A stretch of DNA of 64,000 nucleotides from Adineta ricciae (GCA_905250025.1 CAJNOJ010000153.1:124001-188000); one strand, 5' to 3'. Shown: positions 1 through 11,807, numbered from the stretch's first letter. Notes: generated from the letters alone by a model not told the origin. Numbers and translations are program-made.

Positions 1-229
1 ATCGTCGAGGCGATGCGTAACATTTTATCAAATTATCATGAACACGGCGATTTCTTTTCCTACCTAGTTTACATACTCTTCTTCTTTTTTAATTTCTCTC
101 TTCCATAAATCATATCAACTAATCATCAACATGTCGCACAAAGTAAAGTTTTTTTAAAAGTACCAGTGCTTTGTAGATATAATCTAATCTACTTACACTA
201 ATATTTGCTTGGGATTGTTTAATTCAACT

Positions 230-1396
230 ATGGCTACAAATAATGGCGAAACTAATGCAGGCGATGCGCCATTTGTATGTATTTTTATTATTATTTTATC
301 GAAGTTAATGGTTCTGCCTATTTTTCTTAGGCTAAATCTGATCCACCAACGTCTCACTCATCAAATAAGCGACAGCCGACGTCAGATGGACTACAAGAAC
401 ACACTCGCGTTGTATCAGGATGTGCAGCCAATATCTTGTCTTCAATTGGTATTATATTCCTTAACAAATATATCTTCTCCCATTGCCAGATCAAAACGAT
501 GACGTTAATAGCTATTCAAATGGCGATCACTTGGTTGGGATTGGTCATCTGCTTGAAAATGAATACGTTCGTACGCAAAAGTGCGCCATTGATGAAAGTT
601 TTACAGTTAGCTGGCGCGTTTTGTGCGTTCGTGGTCTTTACTAATCTTTCCCTTGAATACAATACGATCGGTACATATCAACTATTCAAAGTCTTAACAA
701 CGCCCGTTGTCGCATTGATCTCCTGGCAATATTACAAAGAGAAATATTCACGAATGGTTATCGCTACATTGATACCTGTTGTCATAGGTGTTTGCACACA
801 TTCAGTTAACGATATTAAACTGACAATTTTTGGTACACTCATTGCGTCTATCGGCGTGCTTGCAGCATCGCTCTATCAAGTTTGGGTTGGTGTCTGTTTG
901 AAAGAGTTAGAAATGAAGCCACAACAATTACTATTTTATCAAGCACCTCTATCCGCGGTGTTATTGATACCGTGTATTCTGCTAATGGAAAGTTTACCGT
1001 CGTACAAAACAAGTGAAGAAGAACGAACTGCATTCTTTGCAGTTCTTGCGTCTAGCGTCGTGGCATTCGTATTCAACCTGTCCCTTTATTGGGTGATTGA
1101 TAACACGTAAGTAGTTGTTGATAATGTCATCTTGCTTTTTTCTTCTTACATTGGAATATGATCTGTATTTCTCATGTAGATCACCCTTGACATACAATAT
1201 GATTGGACATTTGAAAACTGTTTTGATACTCGTTGGTGGCTGGTTCCTATTCAATGACACATTGAACTTTAAACAATTCATTGGTATTTTATTGACATTA
1301 TTTGGTTTATTTACTTATTCATTCGTTAAAATGGGCGAAAAAAATCAATTGCCATGTAAACGATGGAATACAGATCCTGGCAATAGTATAGTCTAA
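230..1396 (+). CDS. SLC35E3-like nucleotide-sugar/triose-phosphate transporter, copy A
   Basis: Multi-pass membrane transporter of the TPT/DMT family, closest in my recognition to solute carrier 35 member E3, presumably Golgi or ER. Three exons: 230-274, 331-1106 and 1180-1396, with GT-AG introns of 56 and 73 bp, giving 345 residues. Family motifs seen: SSIGIIFLNKYIF near the first membrane helix, FTNLSLEYNTIGTYQLFKVL, and GHLKTVLILVGGWFLF with NDTLNFKQFIGI at the end. The length fits the family (about 310-350). The start is the first ATG in exon 1; the first 43 residues are polar and probably cytosolic. A second copy lies at 2002-3003. The substrate cannot be told from sequence. Confidence 0.85.
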
Positions 1397-2000
1397 ACGT
1401 CTCGACCATAATGTTCGTTCATTGACTATTTCTCTTTGCATTCTGACACAAAACGTATTCGTTCTTATGCATATAAATGTTGTGATAAATATTTGATACA
1501 ATTCACTCGCAGTTCACTATCCCATTTTGTCAAGCTTTTCGTGATCGTCAAAATTCATGTTTTATGCGTAAAGATGTCAGAGATAATAAAACATGACGTC
1601 CTACAAATGCCTTTTCATGTACGAAATCCAAAGTCGTCAGTTCGATATGTGATTTTTTTAATTTCCGACTCTACGACAAAACATTTGAATTCATTCAATT
1701 AAACGACAATAACATAAGAAACAGGTTCGCTTTAAGAATACTGATTGTGTCAATATTCTATTCGGCAAGTTCAGCAGCAGCCTTACGCCGTTTTTTCTCC
1801 TTTTTCCGGCGTTTCTTCTCTTTGACTAAGATTTGTTCACGTTCAACTTCTGCTTCTTCCAAAGCAATCTTCATAACATCGACATTTTTCGGTGGTAATT
1901 CGCCACTATCATAGAATTTCAGACGATCAGATACCTGCTGTTTCAAATGATCACCGAACACAGCAGTCGGAATGTCTACAAGAAGTAAACATAAGATTTG
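395..2000. repeat. direct repeat unit 1a (allelic overlap), partner 2002-3608
   Basis: This stretch is nearly identical to 2002-3608, covering transporter exons 2-3, the intergenic spacer and the 3' end of NOP56. It stops exactly at the N at 2001, and the partner starts right after it. That pattern suits two haplotype contigs placed in series. A real tandem duplication is the alternative. Confidence 0.85.
1758..2000 (-). CDS. NOP56: NOP56, 3'-terminal fragment (copy A)
   Basis: Last exon (1758-1975) of a Nop56-family box C/D snoRNP core protein, plus the start of the preceding intron, cut by the N at 2001. It reads [19 protein letters not shown], then a lysine-rich tail with [12 protein letters not shown] and an alanine-rich end. 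The tail is in frame and longer than in the full copy downstream, which has lost one lysine block and shifted frame. Assignment rests on comparison with the full copy at 3411-5157. Confidence 0.8.
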   Translation of the reverse strand, partial: QILCLLLVDIPTAVFGDHLKQQVSDRLKFYDSGELPPKNVDVMKIALEEAEVEREQILVKEKKRRKKEKKRRKAAAELAE

Positions 2001-2001
2001 N
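2001..2001. other. single-N junction 1
   Basis: A single ambiguous base joins the NOP56 last intron of copy A (left) to the middle of transporter exon 2 of copy B (right). The left flank recurs at 3601-3608 and the right flank at 395 onward, so the two sides overlap by about 1.6 kb instead of abutting. Confidence 0.9.
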
Positions 2002-3003
2002 AAGAACACATTCGCGTTGTATCAGGATGTGCAGCCAATATCTTGTCTTCAATTGGTATTATATTCCTTAACAAATATATCTTCTCCCATTGCCAGATCA
2101 AAACGGTGACGTTAACAGCTATTCAAATGGTGATCACTTCATTGGGATTGGTCATCTGCTTGAAAATGAATACGTTCGTACACAAAAGTGTGCCATGGAT
2201 GAAAGTTTTACCGCTAGCTGCCGCTTTTTGTGCGTACGTGGTCTTTACTAATCTTTCCCTTGAATACAATACGATCGGTACATATCAACTATTCAAAGTT
2301 TTAACAACGCCTGTTGTCGCATTGATCTCCTGGCAATATTACAAAGTGAAATGTTCACGAATGGTTATTGCTACATTGATACCTGTTGTCATAGGTGTTT
2401 GCACACATTCAGTTACCGATATTAAACCGTCAATTTTTGGTACAATCATTGCGTCTATCGGCGTGCTTGCAGCATCGCTCTATCAAGTTTGGGTTGGTGA
2501 AGGTTTGAAAGAGTTAGAGATGAACTCACAACAATTACTATTTTATCAAGCACCTTTATCCGCGGTGTTATTAATACCGTGTATTCTGCTAATGGAAAGT
2601 TTACCGTCGTACAAAACAAGTGAAGAACAACGAACTGCATTCTTTGCAGTTCTTGCATCTGGCGTCGTGGCATTCGTAGTCAACCTGTCCGTTTATTGGG
2701 TGATTGAAAACACGTAAGTAATTGTTGATAATGTCATCTTGCTTTTTTCTTCTTACATTGGAATATGATCTGTATTTCTCATGTAGATCACCCTTAACAT
2801 ACAATATGATTGGACATTTGAAAACTGTTTCGATACTCGTTGGTGGCTGGTTCCTATTCAATGACACATTGAACTTTAAACAATTTATTGGTATTTTATT
2901 GACATTATTTGGTTTATTTACTTATTCATTCGTTAAAATGGGCGAACAAAATCAATTGCCATGTAAACGATGGAATACAAATCCTGGCAATAGTATAGTC
3001 TAA
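2002..3003 (+). CDS. SLC35E3-like transporter, copy B, 5'-truncated at the N
   Basis: Second copy of the transporter at 230-1396. Exon 1 and the start of exon 2 are missing because the block begins at the N; what remains is exon 2 (2002-2713) and exon 3 (2787-3003) with a conserved splice pair. The frame is open throughout. Substitutions against copy A are mostly conservative, such as AGAFCAFVV to AAAFCAYVV. Both copies look functional, as expected of two alleles. Confidence 0.8.
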
Positions 3004-3410
3004 ACGTCTCGACCATAATGTTCGTTCATTGACTATTTCTCTTTGCATTCTGACACAAAACGTATTCGTTCGTATGAATATAAATGTTGTGATAAATATT
3101 TGTTACAATTCACTCGCGGTTCACTTTCCCATTTTGTCAAGCTTTTCTTGATCGTCAAAATTCATGTTTTATGCGTAAAGATGTCAGAGATAATAAAACA
3201 TGACGTCCTACAAATGACTTTTCATGTACGAAATCCAAAGTCGTCAGTTCGATATGTGATTTTTTTAATTTCCGACTCTACGACAAAACATTTGAATTCA
3301 TTCAATTAAACAACAATAACACAAGAAACAAGTTCGCTTTAAGAATACTGATTGTGTCAAGATTCTATTCGGCAAGTTCAGCAGCTGCAGCGGCTGCTGC
3401 TTCAGCTGCC

Positions 3411-5157
3411 TTACGCCGTTTTTTTCTCTTTGACTAAGATTTGTTCACGTTCAACTTCTGCTTCTTCCAAAGTAATCTTCATAACATCGACATTTTTCGG
3501 TGGTAATTCGCCATTATCATAGAATGTCAGACGATCAGATACCTGCTGTTTCAAATGATCACCGAACACAGCAGTCGGAATGTCTACAAGAAGTAAACAT
3601 AAGATTTGTCATTAATTTGGCAGACAAGCAAACCTGAAAAACAATCGATTCGGGATGCAATTGCACATTTATTTGCCAGATATCGAGATATGCGACCCTT
3701 ATTTTGTGTATTTGCTTTACCAATATATGACGAATAGTAAATAAGACCATACTTCGGTGTGTTGCCTTTCGTTTTCAACGCCCTAGACGAATCGACAAAA
3801 GTTTCACTTCAGTCAATACAGCTCTATCGAATATTTTACCGAAAAAGCGCTTTTTCAGCACCTAAGATTTGAATAGTCGGCGCAGGATACTTCGCAAGAT
3901 TGGTTAAACTATCAGCATGAGCAATGAGACGTGCACCGACCTATAAAATGTCGCATGAAAGTAGAAAAACTAATTGTCAGCACTTACTTGTTCGCCAATC
4001 AACATTGCTAGATTTGGGGCGACTTGTCCCATTTTACTTTTCAGATACTAAACAAAAGGAATTAACGAAAACTATCGACGTCTAAATACATACTTCTTGT
4101 AAACTTTTTCGGTAGTCGAATAAATGAATGACATGATTTGCAAATGATTCGATGTTGATCAAATCAATCGGTGAAATATCCATTCCTAAAATATTCTCTC
4201 AAGCTCTGATATAAATCACACTTTATATAATCCACCGATCGTTGTCTTCATTGCCTCGAAGACTGCTGCTGTTTTTCCACTATCCATAGTGATTGCTTCT
4301 AACTCTTCCTGACGATCAATGGAGAAATCTTTTCGATTTTTGATTAAATGCACAGCACGTGCGTATGTGTAATTGTCAGTGATGATTTTGATCAATTCAG
4401 GAAAATGATAGCCATACCATTCTCTAAAGTCTGGGGTATAGACACGAAATAATTCTCTCGTGAAGGACTTTTCCGTACCAGATGCGCATGGAGAACGTAT
4501 TGATATCTTTATCGAGTTGGCCGAGTAATGTGATGGACTGAATGATCATATTATCGACACGATTTACATTGAGCTTGACTTTCGCACGAGAATATGCATG
4601 ACCCAAACCAAGTTGAGGTTTGCTTTGATTTTGATCGGTTAAGCCCTTGACCAAATTTGGGAAATGAACTCGAATACCTAGAAAAACAAACAGGTTCATG
4701 ATTCATTTTCAGCGATCTTAATTGTACCTCGTAGGAGTTCGGGTACAACTCCCGTATGTCGACAAGTAACTGAAAAGAGTTCATTAATACTTGATGCGAC
4801 GCGCGAATCAGCAACATCGAGAATCATTTTTGCACGCTTCTTCTCTTTGGGCAGATTCGTGTCGAGAAATGTCCGTAGATCATCATGGAATAAACCTTCA
4901 GAAACGGAATTGATATTGTCCAATGCATTGATACCAGATTGAAATGGATGAAATGCAACCAGTTTAACAACAGTTGCGAATTTCGATAAATCAACGACAC
5001 TTGCTTCGACTTGCGGAATGTTCATACCAATCTCCTCAAACTCCCGAAATCGAAATAGTGCGTAGCCCGGCGCATGCTCGAATAGAATGTATAATTTTGA
5101 CTAAAGAACCAAAAGAGAATCATAGTTAAGATCGCAAAAATCGTTTTTTCTCACCAT
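3411..5157 (-). CDS. NOP56: NOP56 box C/D snoRNP core protein, with a nonsense codon
   Basis: Nucleolar scaffold of the 2'-O-methylation snoRNP. Nine exons on the minus strand: 5157-5155 (Met only), 5100-4728, 4677-4479, 4423-4236, 4185-4094, 4047-3988, 3940-3840, 3782-3634, 3583-3411; introns 46-57 bp. Family landmarks: [12 protein letters not shown] at the N-terminus, [44 protein letters not shown], and the Nop-domain stretch [18 protein letters not shown] then [20 protein letters not shown]. About 445 codons, shorter than the human protein (about 594) because the charged tail is short. Joining exons 3 and 4 gives TGA where the family has Arg (MRIREWYG); base 4480 is the cause. The tail also differs from copy A by a homopolymer frameshift. 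It is either a broken allele or carries sequencing errors. Confidence 0.85.
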
Positions 5158-5193
5158 ATCTTCTTCTCACGGTTGTTCGATCAAAATACAAGT

Positions 5194-5851
5194 ATGTATG
5201 ACGATGAGCGCAGGATCGTTTTATTCATTCATCCATCAATCGCGTACAACGCTGAAAGTCTCACGGTAATTACACAGTTAACTACAATTCTAATAACCAT
5301 TCGAACGATAACTACAGAAAAATCGTCTCACACGACATCAATAATACAATCAAGCACTTTCGTAACAACCGTTTAATCAACTTCAATTAAATATCCTACC
5401 AGTCAAGGTAATTCCTCGTTTATTGTAAGTTAATTCAATTTTTCTCATCTCTCATTTCATCGACAGCACCAGTACTTTTATTTATCAGACAGGGTTGTCC
5501 GAATGGTGCAATTTGTCGAGATATAAATACAAGTTATCATTGCGATTGTTTACATAGGAACATGTCTTCAGTTGATCAATGACACATTCGATTGCACATG
5601 TGCTCCGAATTGGACAGGAATTTATTGTGAAAACGTCAGTTATGAAAATACCGGCGTTTGTCGACCGTTATTAAGTGATTATCAGTGTGAATGTCTCGAT
5701 TCTTCGTCATAAAGTATTTTCAAAAGTAACCGTAGCTCTAGGAACTGCCATGGCTTTCGTTGTTATTATGGACGTATTAAAATATCTCTTCAAAATTGAT
5801 TCAATGCAGAAGTATACGCCGACGTGCTGTGACAGTCAGATTTATCTATAA
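5194..5851 (+). pseudogene. EGF-domain membrane protein, decayed allele
   Basis: Broken counterpart of the intact gene at 15200-15951. The Ser/Thr-rich N-terminal exon is present, but a TAA replaces an Arg codon (CGA in the other copy) in the text ACCGTTTAATCA. Exon 2 lacks the segment around the first EGF cysteines and the stretch encoding EAYFARHCETSSKS, so the frame breaks twice. The EGF core CTCAPNWTGIYCE and part of the C-terminal membrane helix survive. Begins 37 bp from the NOP56 start in divergent orientation. Confidence 0.7.
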
Positions 5852-6229
5852 AAATCCAAATTCAGTTGGTTAGAATGCAATGCTTTCTTGGTCGAATGAG
5901 AAGTGTAGCAAATGTGTCATGAACGATGAACACTTCAATATCGATTTGCATTCGTCTCGCTCAAACAAATGTGATTTTCCTTGTTTAGTTTATTTTCGCG
6001 AAAAAATGAAACAGTCTTAAGACTTCGTCGAATAAACAAAAATTTATTCTCTTCTGAGACACTTTGAAAATAATAAAGGATGGAAAATGTCCGCTTGAAT
6101 ATTTGTTTACTTTTATCTCAATAGCATTTAAATATATTCGTTTATACCGGAAAATTTTTTGAATCGATCAAAAATTCAGATGAAATCTGGGTTTTTATTT
6201 TAAAAAAATCAAATGTTGATATGTCACGA

Positions 6230-7445
6230 TCAATACAATTCAGCGGTTTTCAAGTGGCCACCACTATCGTCTCCGGCTGCCAGTAAAACTTTTTCATTTG
6301 ATAAGATCGATGCTGTGTGATAATGCCGTTCATAATTCATATTTCCTGTCATTGTCCAGATGCCAGTTAATGGGCTATACAACTCAGCACTGCTAACGAT
6401 TTGCCCACCAGCCACCAAAAGTTTGCCGTTCGATAAAAGTAATGCTGTATGATAATATCGTCCGACATTCATATTTGGAGTGTTTGACCAACTCCCAGTT
6501 GATGGATCATATAGTTCAACACTTTTGAGAGCACCACCCTTCCATCCACCAGTGACTAGCACTTTTCCGTTTGATAATACACATGCTGCATGTTTATACC
6601 GTTGAACATTCATATTTACTGTTGCAGCCCATTCTAAACGAGAAGAAAGGAAGTTGTATTTGAAAACCTATGTCATAGTTTCTACTTCAGCTTACGATCT
6701 GAGCAATTGAACAGGGAAAACTTTTGAATTCGATGATTATTCCGATCAATAACGAAAATATTACCAAACGAATCAAAACTTAGACTTGACGGCTGATTCA
6801 ATTGATTAGAACCTGATCCACCTTTTTTTTATCACAACCAATAAAGCAAACGAAACCGAACTGACTTTGTCGAACAACTCGATTATTTCCGCAATCGGCA
6901 ACGAACAAAGTGGAGTTATTTTCATCGAGAAAAATTCCTCGAGGATTTCGAAGTGTTGCCGATGTCGAACCGAGATCTCCTGTTCCTGCGACGGTTAACA
7001 AATAACTCCACTCATCGGGCAACGATTTCGCAATAATTTGATGCTGGTCAGACAATGAACAGTAAAGAGTTTGGTTTAGGGTGAGAAAGATATCGATACA
7101 TCGCACACACAAATCCATTCGCAGGATTGAATTTGTCATATTCGATTTCATTTCGGTCACTCCATTTATCGATGAAAAATAAATCTCATCACTTGTCAAT
7201 ACAAATAAACTTGAGAGATTTGTTGAATTGGCTGTGATCGATTTAACTAAAGTCGAATTTACTCCGAGAAAGACGCGAATAATCCCCTGATTCTCATGTG
7301 GAATATAGATTGTGTTGCTTCCATCAATAACTATGTCAATAGGATTTAAACCAGCGATACTCTGATTGCCAATAGTTGTCCCAACTGGATTCCATGCTAA
7401 ATCCGGGGAAACTATTGGTCGATTGTATGAAATCACTAAGCCAAG
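6230..7445 (-). pseudogene. NHL-kelch repeat protein, decayed allele 1
   Basis: Minus-strand gene with NHL beta-propeller repeats upstream (about 7420-6710) and kelch/galactose-oxidase-like repeats downstream (about 6640-6230), separated by an intron (GTAAGC near 6705 to TTTAG near 6640). NHL signatures: GIFLDENNSTLFVADCGNNR and LSFDSFGNIFVIDRNNHRI. Kelch signatures: three units of the type [19 protein letters not shown]. The frame is lost in a run of eight A at about 6829-6836, where one more A would restore it. One NHL blade and one kelch unit present in the other allele are deleted here. Function unknown; such proteins are abundant in bdelloids. Confidence 0.65.
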
Positions 7446-7479
7446 TAGGTTTTTATTGTAAAATTTACACAAAACTTTT

Positions 7480-8480
7480 CTTCATTTTACCAGAGACCTC
7501 TGTAATTAGAGATGAAAAAGAAGAAATGATGGAGTTTATCATTGAACAACATTGCGATGAGATGAATTCTGATAGATTCGAAGTGAGTTTTTATAGAGAA
7601 TCTTTGTCAAGTTTTCATTCTATGCCAAGGTTCTTAGAACCTAACTTTTAAAATAATCAAAATGACATTTTACTCAGATTGTTCTCTCGATAGTCTAATA
7701 ACGATAGTCAATCGTCATGTTTCCTCCTTTGACTTATCCAATAAAAACAAAATCTATAACAATACCATTCAGATAAATCGATTAAGTCATGCGCGTATCT
7801 GCAGACATGCATGCAAACGTATAAAATCTGGCAGACAAGTATAAAAGTAAATATATTTTTTTCTCAAACTATATACAAACAATCAAAACAGACTGTTCAT
7901 CGAATAACTCTATCGACAAATATTTACATCAAGCTTCTTTCCGTAAAACGCTTTAAAAAATTTCCATGAAAATTTTCTATTCCCAGAAATGCCAATAAGT
8001 TCCCCGGGTGTACACGAACATTCACTATAAACATCCATATTGTTTCGCATATTTTGACTCTCCTTTCTTACTTAATAATCGACATTTATATGTTGACACA
8101 ATAATTATTGTTGACATCGGAGATAGCTATACCTCTCAACAAGACTGCCTAGTTCTATATTTTTCTTGTAGATTATCTTCTGGCGTTGTGTATGTACATG
8201 TCGCACCACATTGTCTTTCCATATACTAACAGAAAAGGAAGTTACTTAATGTATATTTTCATAATACAACGGTATCTTTCTTTTCCTTCCATAAATATTC
8301 TGTTAGGACAATTGCCTCCTGACAATCAGATAGAACTCAAGTGTTTCTTTCTTTCTTTCTTTCTGCTTCGAGTAATATTAGGAGATAAAAGACAAGAATT
8401 TCCTGTTCTCTTTCTCAGTAGATTTATAATTCGAGTATAGATACTCTGTGTAATTCGCACTTGAAGATAAAAATTCTTTA
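7480..8480. other. intergenic, allele 1
   Basis: No gene I can support. Short open frames occur but are not conserved in frame between the two alleles. The matching stretch 17830-18948 carries extra sequence of roughly 90 bp near 18037-18124 and a short insertion near 18205. Contains the TTTC microsatellite at 8344-8363 just upstream of the 309-residue gene. Confidence 0.5.
8344..8363 (+). repeat. (TTTC)5 microsatellite, length-variable between alleles
   Basis: Five TTTC units here against four at 18812-18827 in the other copy. It lies about 120 bp upstream of the start codon at 8485. A simple slippage polymorphism. Confidence 0.9.
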
Positions 8481-8484
8481 GAAT

Positions 8485-9414
8485 ATGAATCAACAAATGG
8501 TATCATCAAGCCGAGTTTCCCATATTTCAAATATGTTTCCATCAGCAAATATCTACGAAGATGAACAATATATTGCCAATCTGATTAATCAACACTTAGC
8601 TTTATGTTCTTCAGGAACGTCAGGCAAAGTAAAGACGATTATCAAGCCAGTTCTTACGGAAGATATCTCATTATTCAACGACACAGGTTTCCTTGCTAAT
8701 CAACTTCGTCGTTCGGAAATCTCTTATCCGTATGAGTACAAGACACCTGCGAACGTCAAGCAAAACTCTGGTGTTACATTACGAAACACCTCAATGACTA
8801 TGAATGATTTCAATGAAGAAATTCCAATCAATGTCAATCATCTACGTCGACAACATAGAGGAGGAATTAGAAAACGAATCAAATCGATTTCCAAAGTGCG
8901 TGTTGTTGATCAATACGCCGAACCGATCGAGAGCGCTGTGCAACTTGATCATCGACAACAATCGGCTCTGTCACATCCGATTACCTATAGAATACCTGTC
9001 CATATTCAACCGACTACTGGCACAATTTCAAGAACGCATTATGCGATAACAGAAGAGGAACCCGCACAAGAAACATCGATTCATGTTGCTCAATTACGAC
9101 AGCCATTATTTGCACCGATGAACGCAGCTAAACGGTCAGTTTCGTCTATTATCGCACCAAGTGCATTCGTTGACATACCCGTTATTCACGAAACTCCGAT
9201 TTACGTTGATCGTGTTCGTCATCTGATTCAACCGCAAATTGTTCAATATAAACCCTCGAAAAATATTCTACCATCTATAGGTTCACTGTTTCAAACAAGA
9301 TTCGCGCTGAGCCAAGAGGAATCGCCTGAAGAAAGAGCGTTTTATGTTAATCAACTACGTCAGCCTACTAGGAAAGACCCATCGAATAATGAGAAAGGAT
9401 GGGTTTGGGTGTAG
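8485..9414 (+). CDS. 309-residue protein with a degenerate internal repeat, allele 1
   Basis: I do not recognise a known family. Single exon, ATG start, 309 residues, no signal peptide or membrane helix, so probably intracellular. An internal repeat of about 40-47 residues recurs: each unit carries an acidic residue, an aliphatic-x-Val/Ala stretch and then L-R-(R/Q). Clear examples end at residues 74-76 (ANQLRR), 118-122 (VNHLRRQ), 202-206 (VAQLRQP), 242-246 (VDRVRH) and 288-293 (VNQLRQP), with a weaker unit near 152-158. The C-terminus is GWVWV. The other allele (18949-19878) differs at 8 of 309 residues with no indel, which argues for purifying selection and a real protein. Confidence 0.75.
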   Translation: MNQQMVSSSRVSHISNMFPSANIYEDEQYIANLINQHLALCSSGTSGKVKTIIKPVLTEDISLFNDTGFLANQLRRSEISYPYEYKTPANVKQNSGVTLRNTSMTMNDFNEEIPINVNHLRRQHRGGIRKRIKSISKVRVVDQYAEPIESAVQLDHRQQSALSHPITYRIPVHIQPTTGTISRTHYAITEEEPAQETSIHVAQLRQPLFAPMNAAKRSVSSIIAPSAFVDIPVIHETPIYVDRVRHLIQPQIVQYKPSKNILPSIGSLFQTRFALSQEESPEERAFYVNQLRQPTRKDPSNNEKGWVWV

Positions 9415-9730
9415 AGAGATTGATTATGTTTATTTTATTCATATTTATTCGCCCTGATCCCTTGCTTGGTTTTTTATCTTTTTTTAAATTTTACACATCG
9501 CACTTTGAATAATGTCTAATGCCAACGATTCTCGATTATGTATAATAAATATTTATCAACAATATGCACTTTCAGCGTGAAGTATGTGTTTAGATTGTCT
9601 ATCTGATCCGAAATTTCGACGACCTCACTCTATTTTGCCATCCTCAGTATTTCTGGGATAACTGTCGATCGTCGTTTGCATTTTGTCACACAATACATCA
9701 TGAGTTTGACCAGTCGTCGAACAAAAAGTT

Positions 9731-10770
9731 TTAAAGCATAGTTGTCAAACCACCAAAAATTCCCACCACTGTTGTCACAATATAGGTCCATGCGTTCCTT
9801 GTTTCAGTAGTTGAATTTGTAGAATATTGACTTGATGTTGAAGAGTTAAGTGCTGTGATATTGGATGCTGAGTAGAGATAGGGCTATATTGTGTTCATAT
9901 ATTCTTGACTATAGAAGCATTATAAGGTCGACTGGAGTAAAGCTTCAATTATATAATATTCTGTAAAGAATACGAGAATTGCAAATAAGGTGGTAGGGTC
10001 CGGATGTGTGGCTATAATAGTTTCTAGTAGGCATTTTGATGAAAGCTTATAGCTACAGTTCCCAAAGCCGAGTAGGTCTGCGGATGTTTCCATGTCATCA
10101 GAAACTTTGAGTTGGTAGTTTTTTGACCCAGCGGAGAGGAGCGCATTGCTCTGAGTTGTATCACGAATCAAATAGAGTGACAAGAGAAAACTGGTGATTG
10201 TTGATGATTCGAACTGATCAATCAGTGCTCGAGTTTGGACTCGAAAAAGATCTTCAGATGTGATTGATGCAGTGGCATACTGATAGGAATAGAACTATTG
10301 TAAACTATTTCTGATTGTTTTACTCGCACTTTTGCATAACATCTGCAAAGCTTGGAATGAAAGTGGATCGATCCATTAAAAGTCTTCTAGAAAATATATT
10401 ACATCATCTTCCGTGAAAAAATAACTTATTCATCGGTGAGTGATGAAAGCATTGGCGAACACTCGATGAAATGTGTATCGAATTTCAAAAGACTTTTCAT
10501 AGTTGGCAGATGTGGACGAGTGAAGTATATGAGGTGAAGATTGTGAGAGACAGGATGAAGAGAAGAACGAATAATCTTGTTGATAGTCATCTGTAAAAGG
10601 TGAATGAATGGAAACATATGAAGAGTTTGAAAGTAGTCCTTGATTCGGTGCCATACCGTTGGTCTTTGTGTGACAATCGTGCTTACTAGGGTAGTACAAA
10701 ATACATGGCACTTGATGAATGACGCTGCATGTATAATATACTAATGATGAACATCTCGTTGTAATTGATT
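9731..10770 (-). pseudogene. decayed two-TM Cys-rich membrane protein (same family as 43058-47078), allele 1
   Basis: Pieces of one unit of the family at 43058-47078 can be followed in several frames on the minus strand: an N-terminal LSTRLFVLLFILSLTIFISY-type helix (clearest in the other allele), a middle TIRNSLQ...SITSEDLFRVQ stretch, and a C-terminal TTVVGIFGGLTT helix ending near 9731. Stops and frame changes are frequent, and about 55 bp present in the other copy are missing. Not a working gene in this copy. Confidence 0.6.
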
Positions 10771-11807
10771 TTCAAGAAATACGTAAGTATCTCCACAGTA
10801 GGAGCTTTTTTATTACAGGAAGGAAGTAAACCGTATATATCTCATTGAATAAAGCAAATTCCTTACCTTCCATCATGAAAATACACTATAGCTGTGTAAT
10901 CAATAACTGTAACTTTGATAATTCACTATTGAGTAATCATTAGAAAACAGGTGGTGAAATTTAAATAAGAAGCACTGGAAAAGAATAATAAATGCTAATG
11001 ATGCCCAAAATCACATAAAACTACTAAATGAAGAAAGAACACTTCTTAACGAAATTCTCAATGAGTATACGATGATTGTACAAAAATCTACATTCCCTTC
11101 GCATTAGTATTGTTCGCTCTTTGTGCAACTATTTACTTTATGCATTAAGATCTAGTTCTTTCTTCCGAGAAATGTTCTTCTCGTTTATTTCAAAATATTA
11201 GTTCTGCCTTATATATCTATGCCGAGTACGTAAGGAAAAGTTTTTATTTCCTTTTTCCACACTTGAAGAACTTTCTGCAACTAAACGTTAATTTTTCTGA
11301 CATAGTCCTGGAAATAACGAATAACTCAATCATATATCGGGGAAAACCCGTACGGGCACAGAAAGTAGATGAGAGAGCTGTGTCATAAAACTTTTTAAAG
11401 AAGAATTGACAATTAACCACTAAACAGAGTTGATTTCATTTTATGTATGGTATTTCCATATACGCATTGTATCAATTAATAGTTGAAGATATTTTCTGAT
11501 GGGCTATACTTGTTTCTGTTGTTTGCACAATTTAACATACTTTTTCAATGACAAATCAAATATGATTGTCGCTATTTTCCGAGAAGACGCCACATAGAAA
11601 TCAATAAATTCATTCTTAGCGGTCCAGGAAAAACATCTAACTGTTCGTACTCTAAATTTTGAGAAAAAAGAATCTTATCTTTTAACACTTGGCAAGAAAA
11701 TACCCTACCAAAACGATTGCTTGGAAATGTTAGTCATCATCAAATATGCATTCGTGTGTCAGTCGATGAGTCATTTTTCTTCTTTTGTTATTGCAACACG
11801 TTTTGCA
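10771..11807. other. intergenic upstream of F-box gene, allele 1
   Basis: No supported gene. A possible frame reading ITNNSIIY and GKPVRAQKVDE is open in the other allele (near 21880-22018) but broken here by two extra bases. The other allele also carries an extra 179 bp (22157-22335). Confidence 0.4.

Noticed and set aside
7376..7651. Plus-strand open frame antisense to the NHL gene
   Set aside because: Shadow of the minus-strand repeat gene and not conserved in the other allele.
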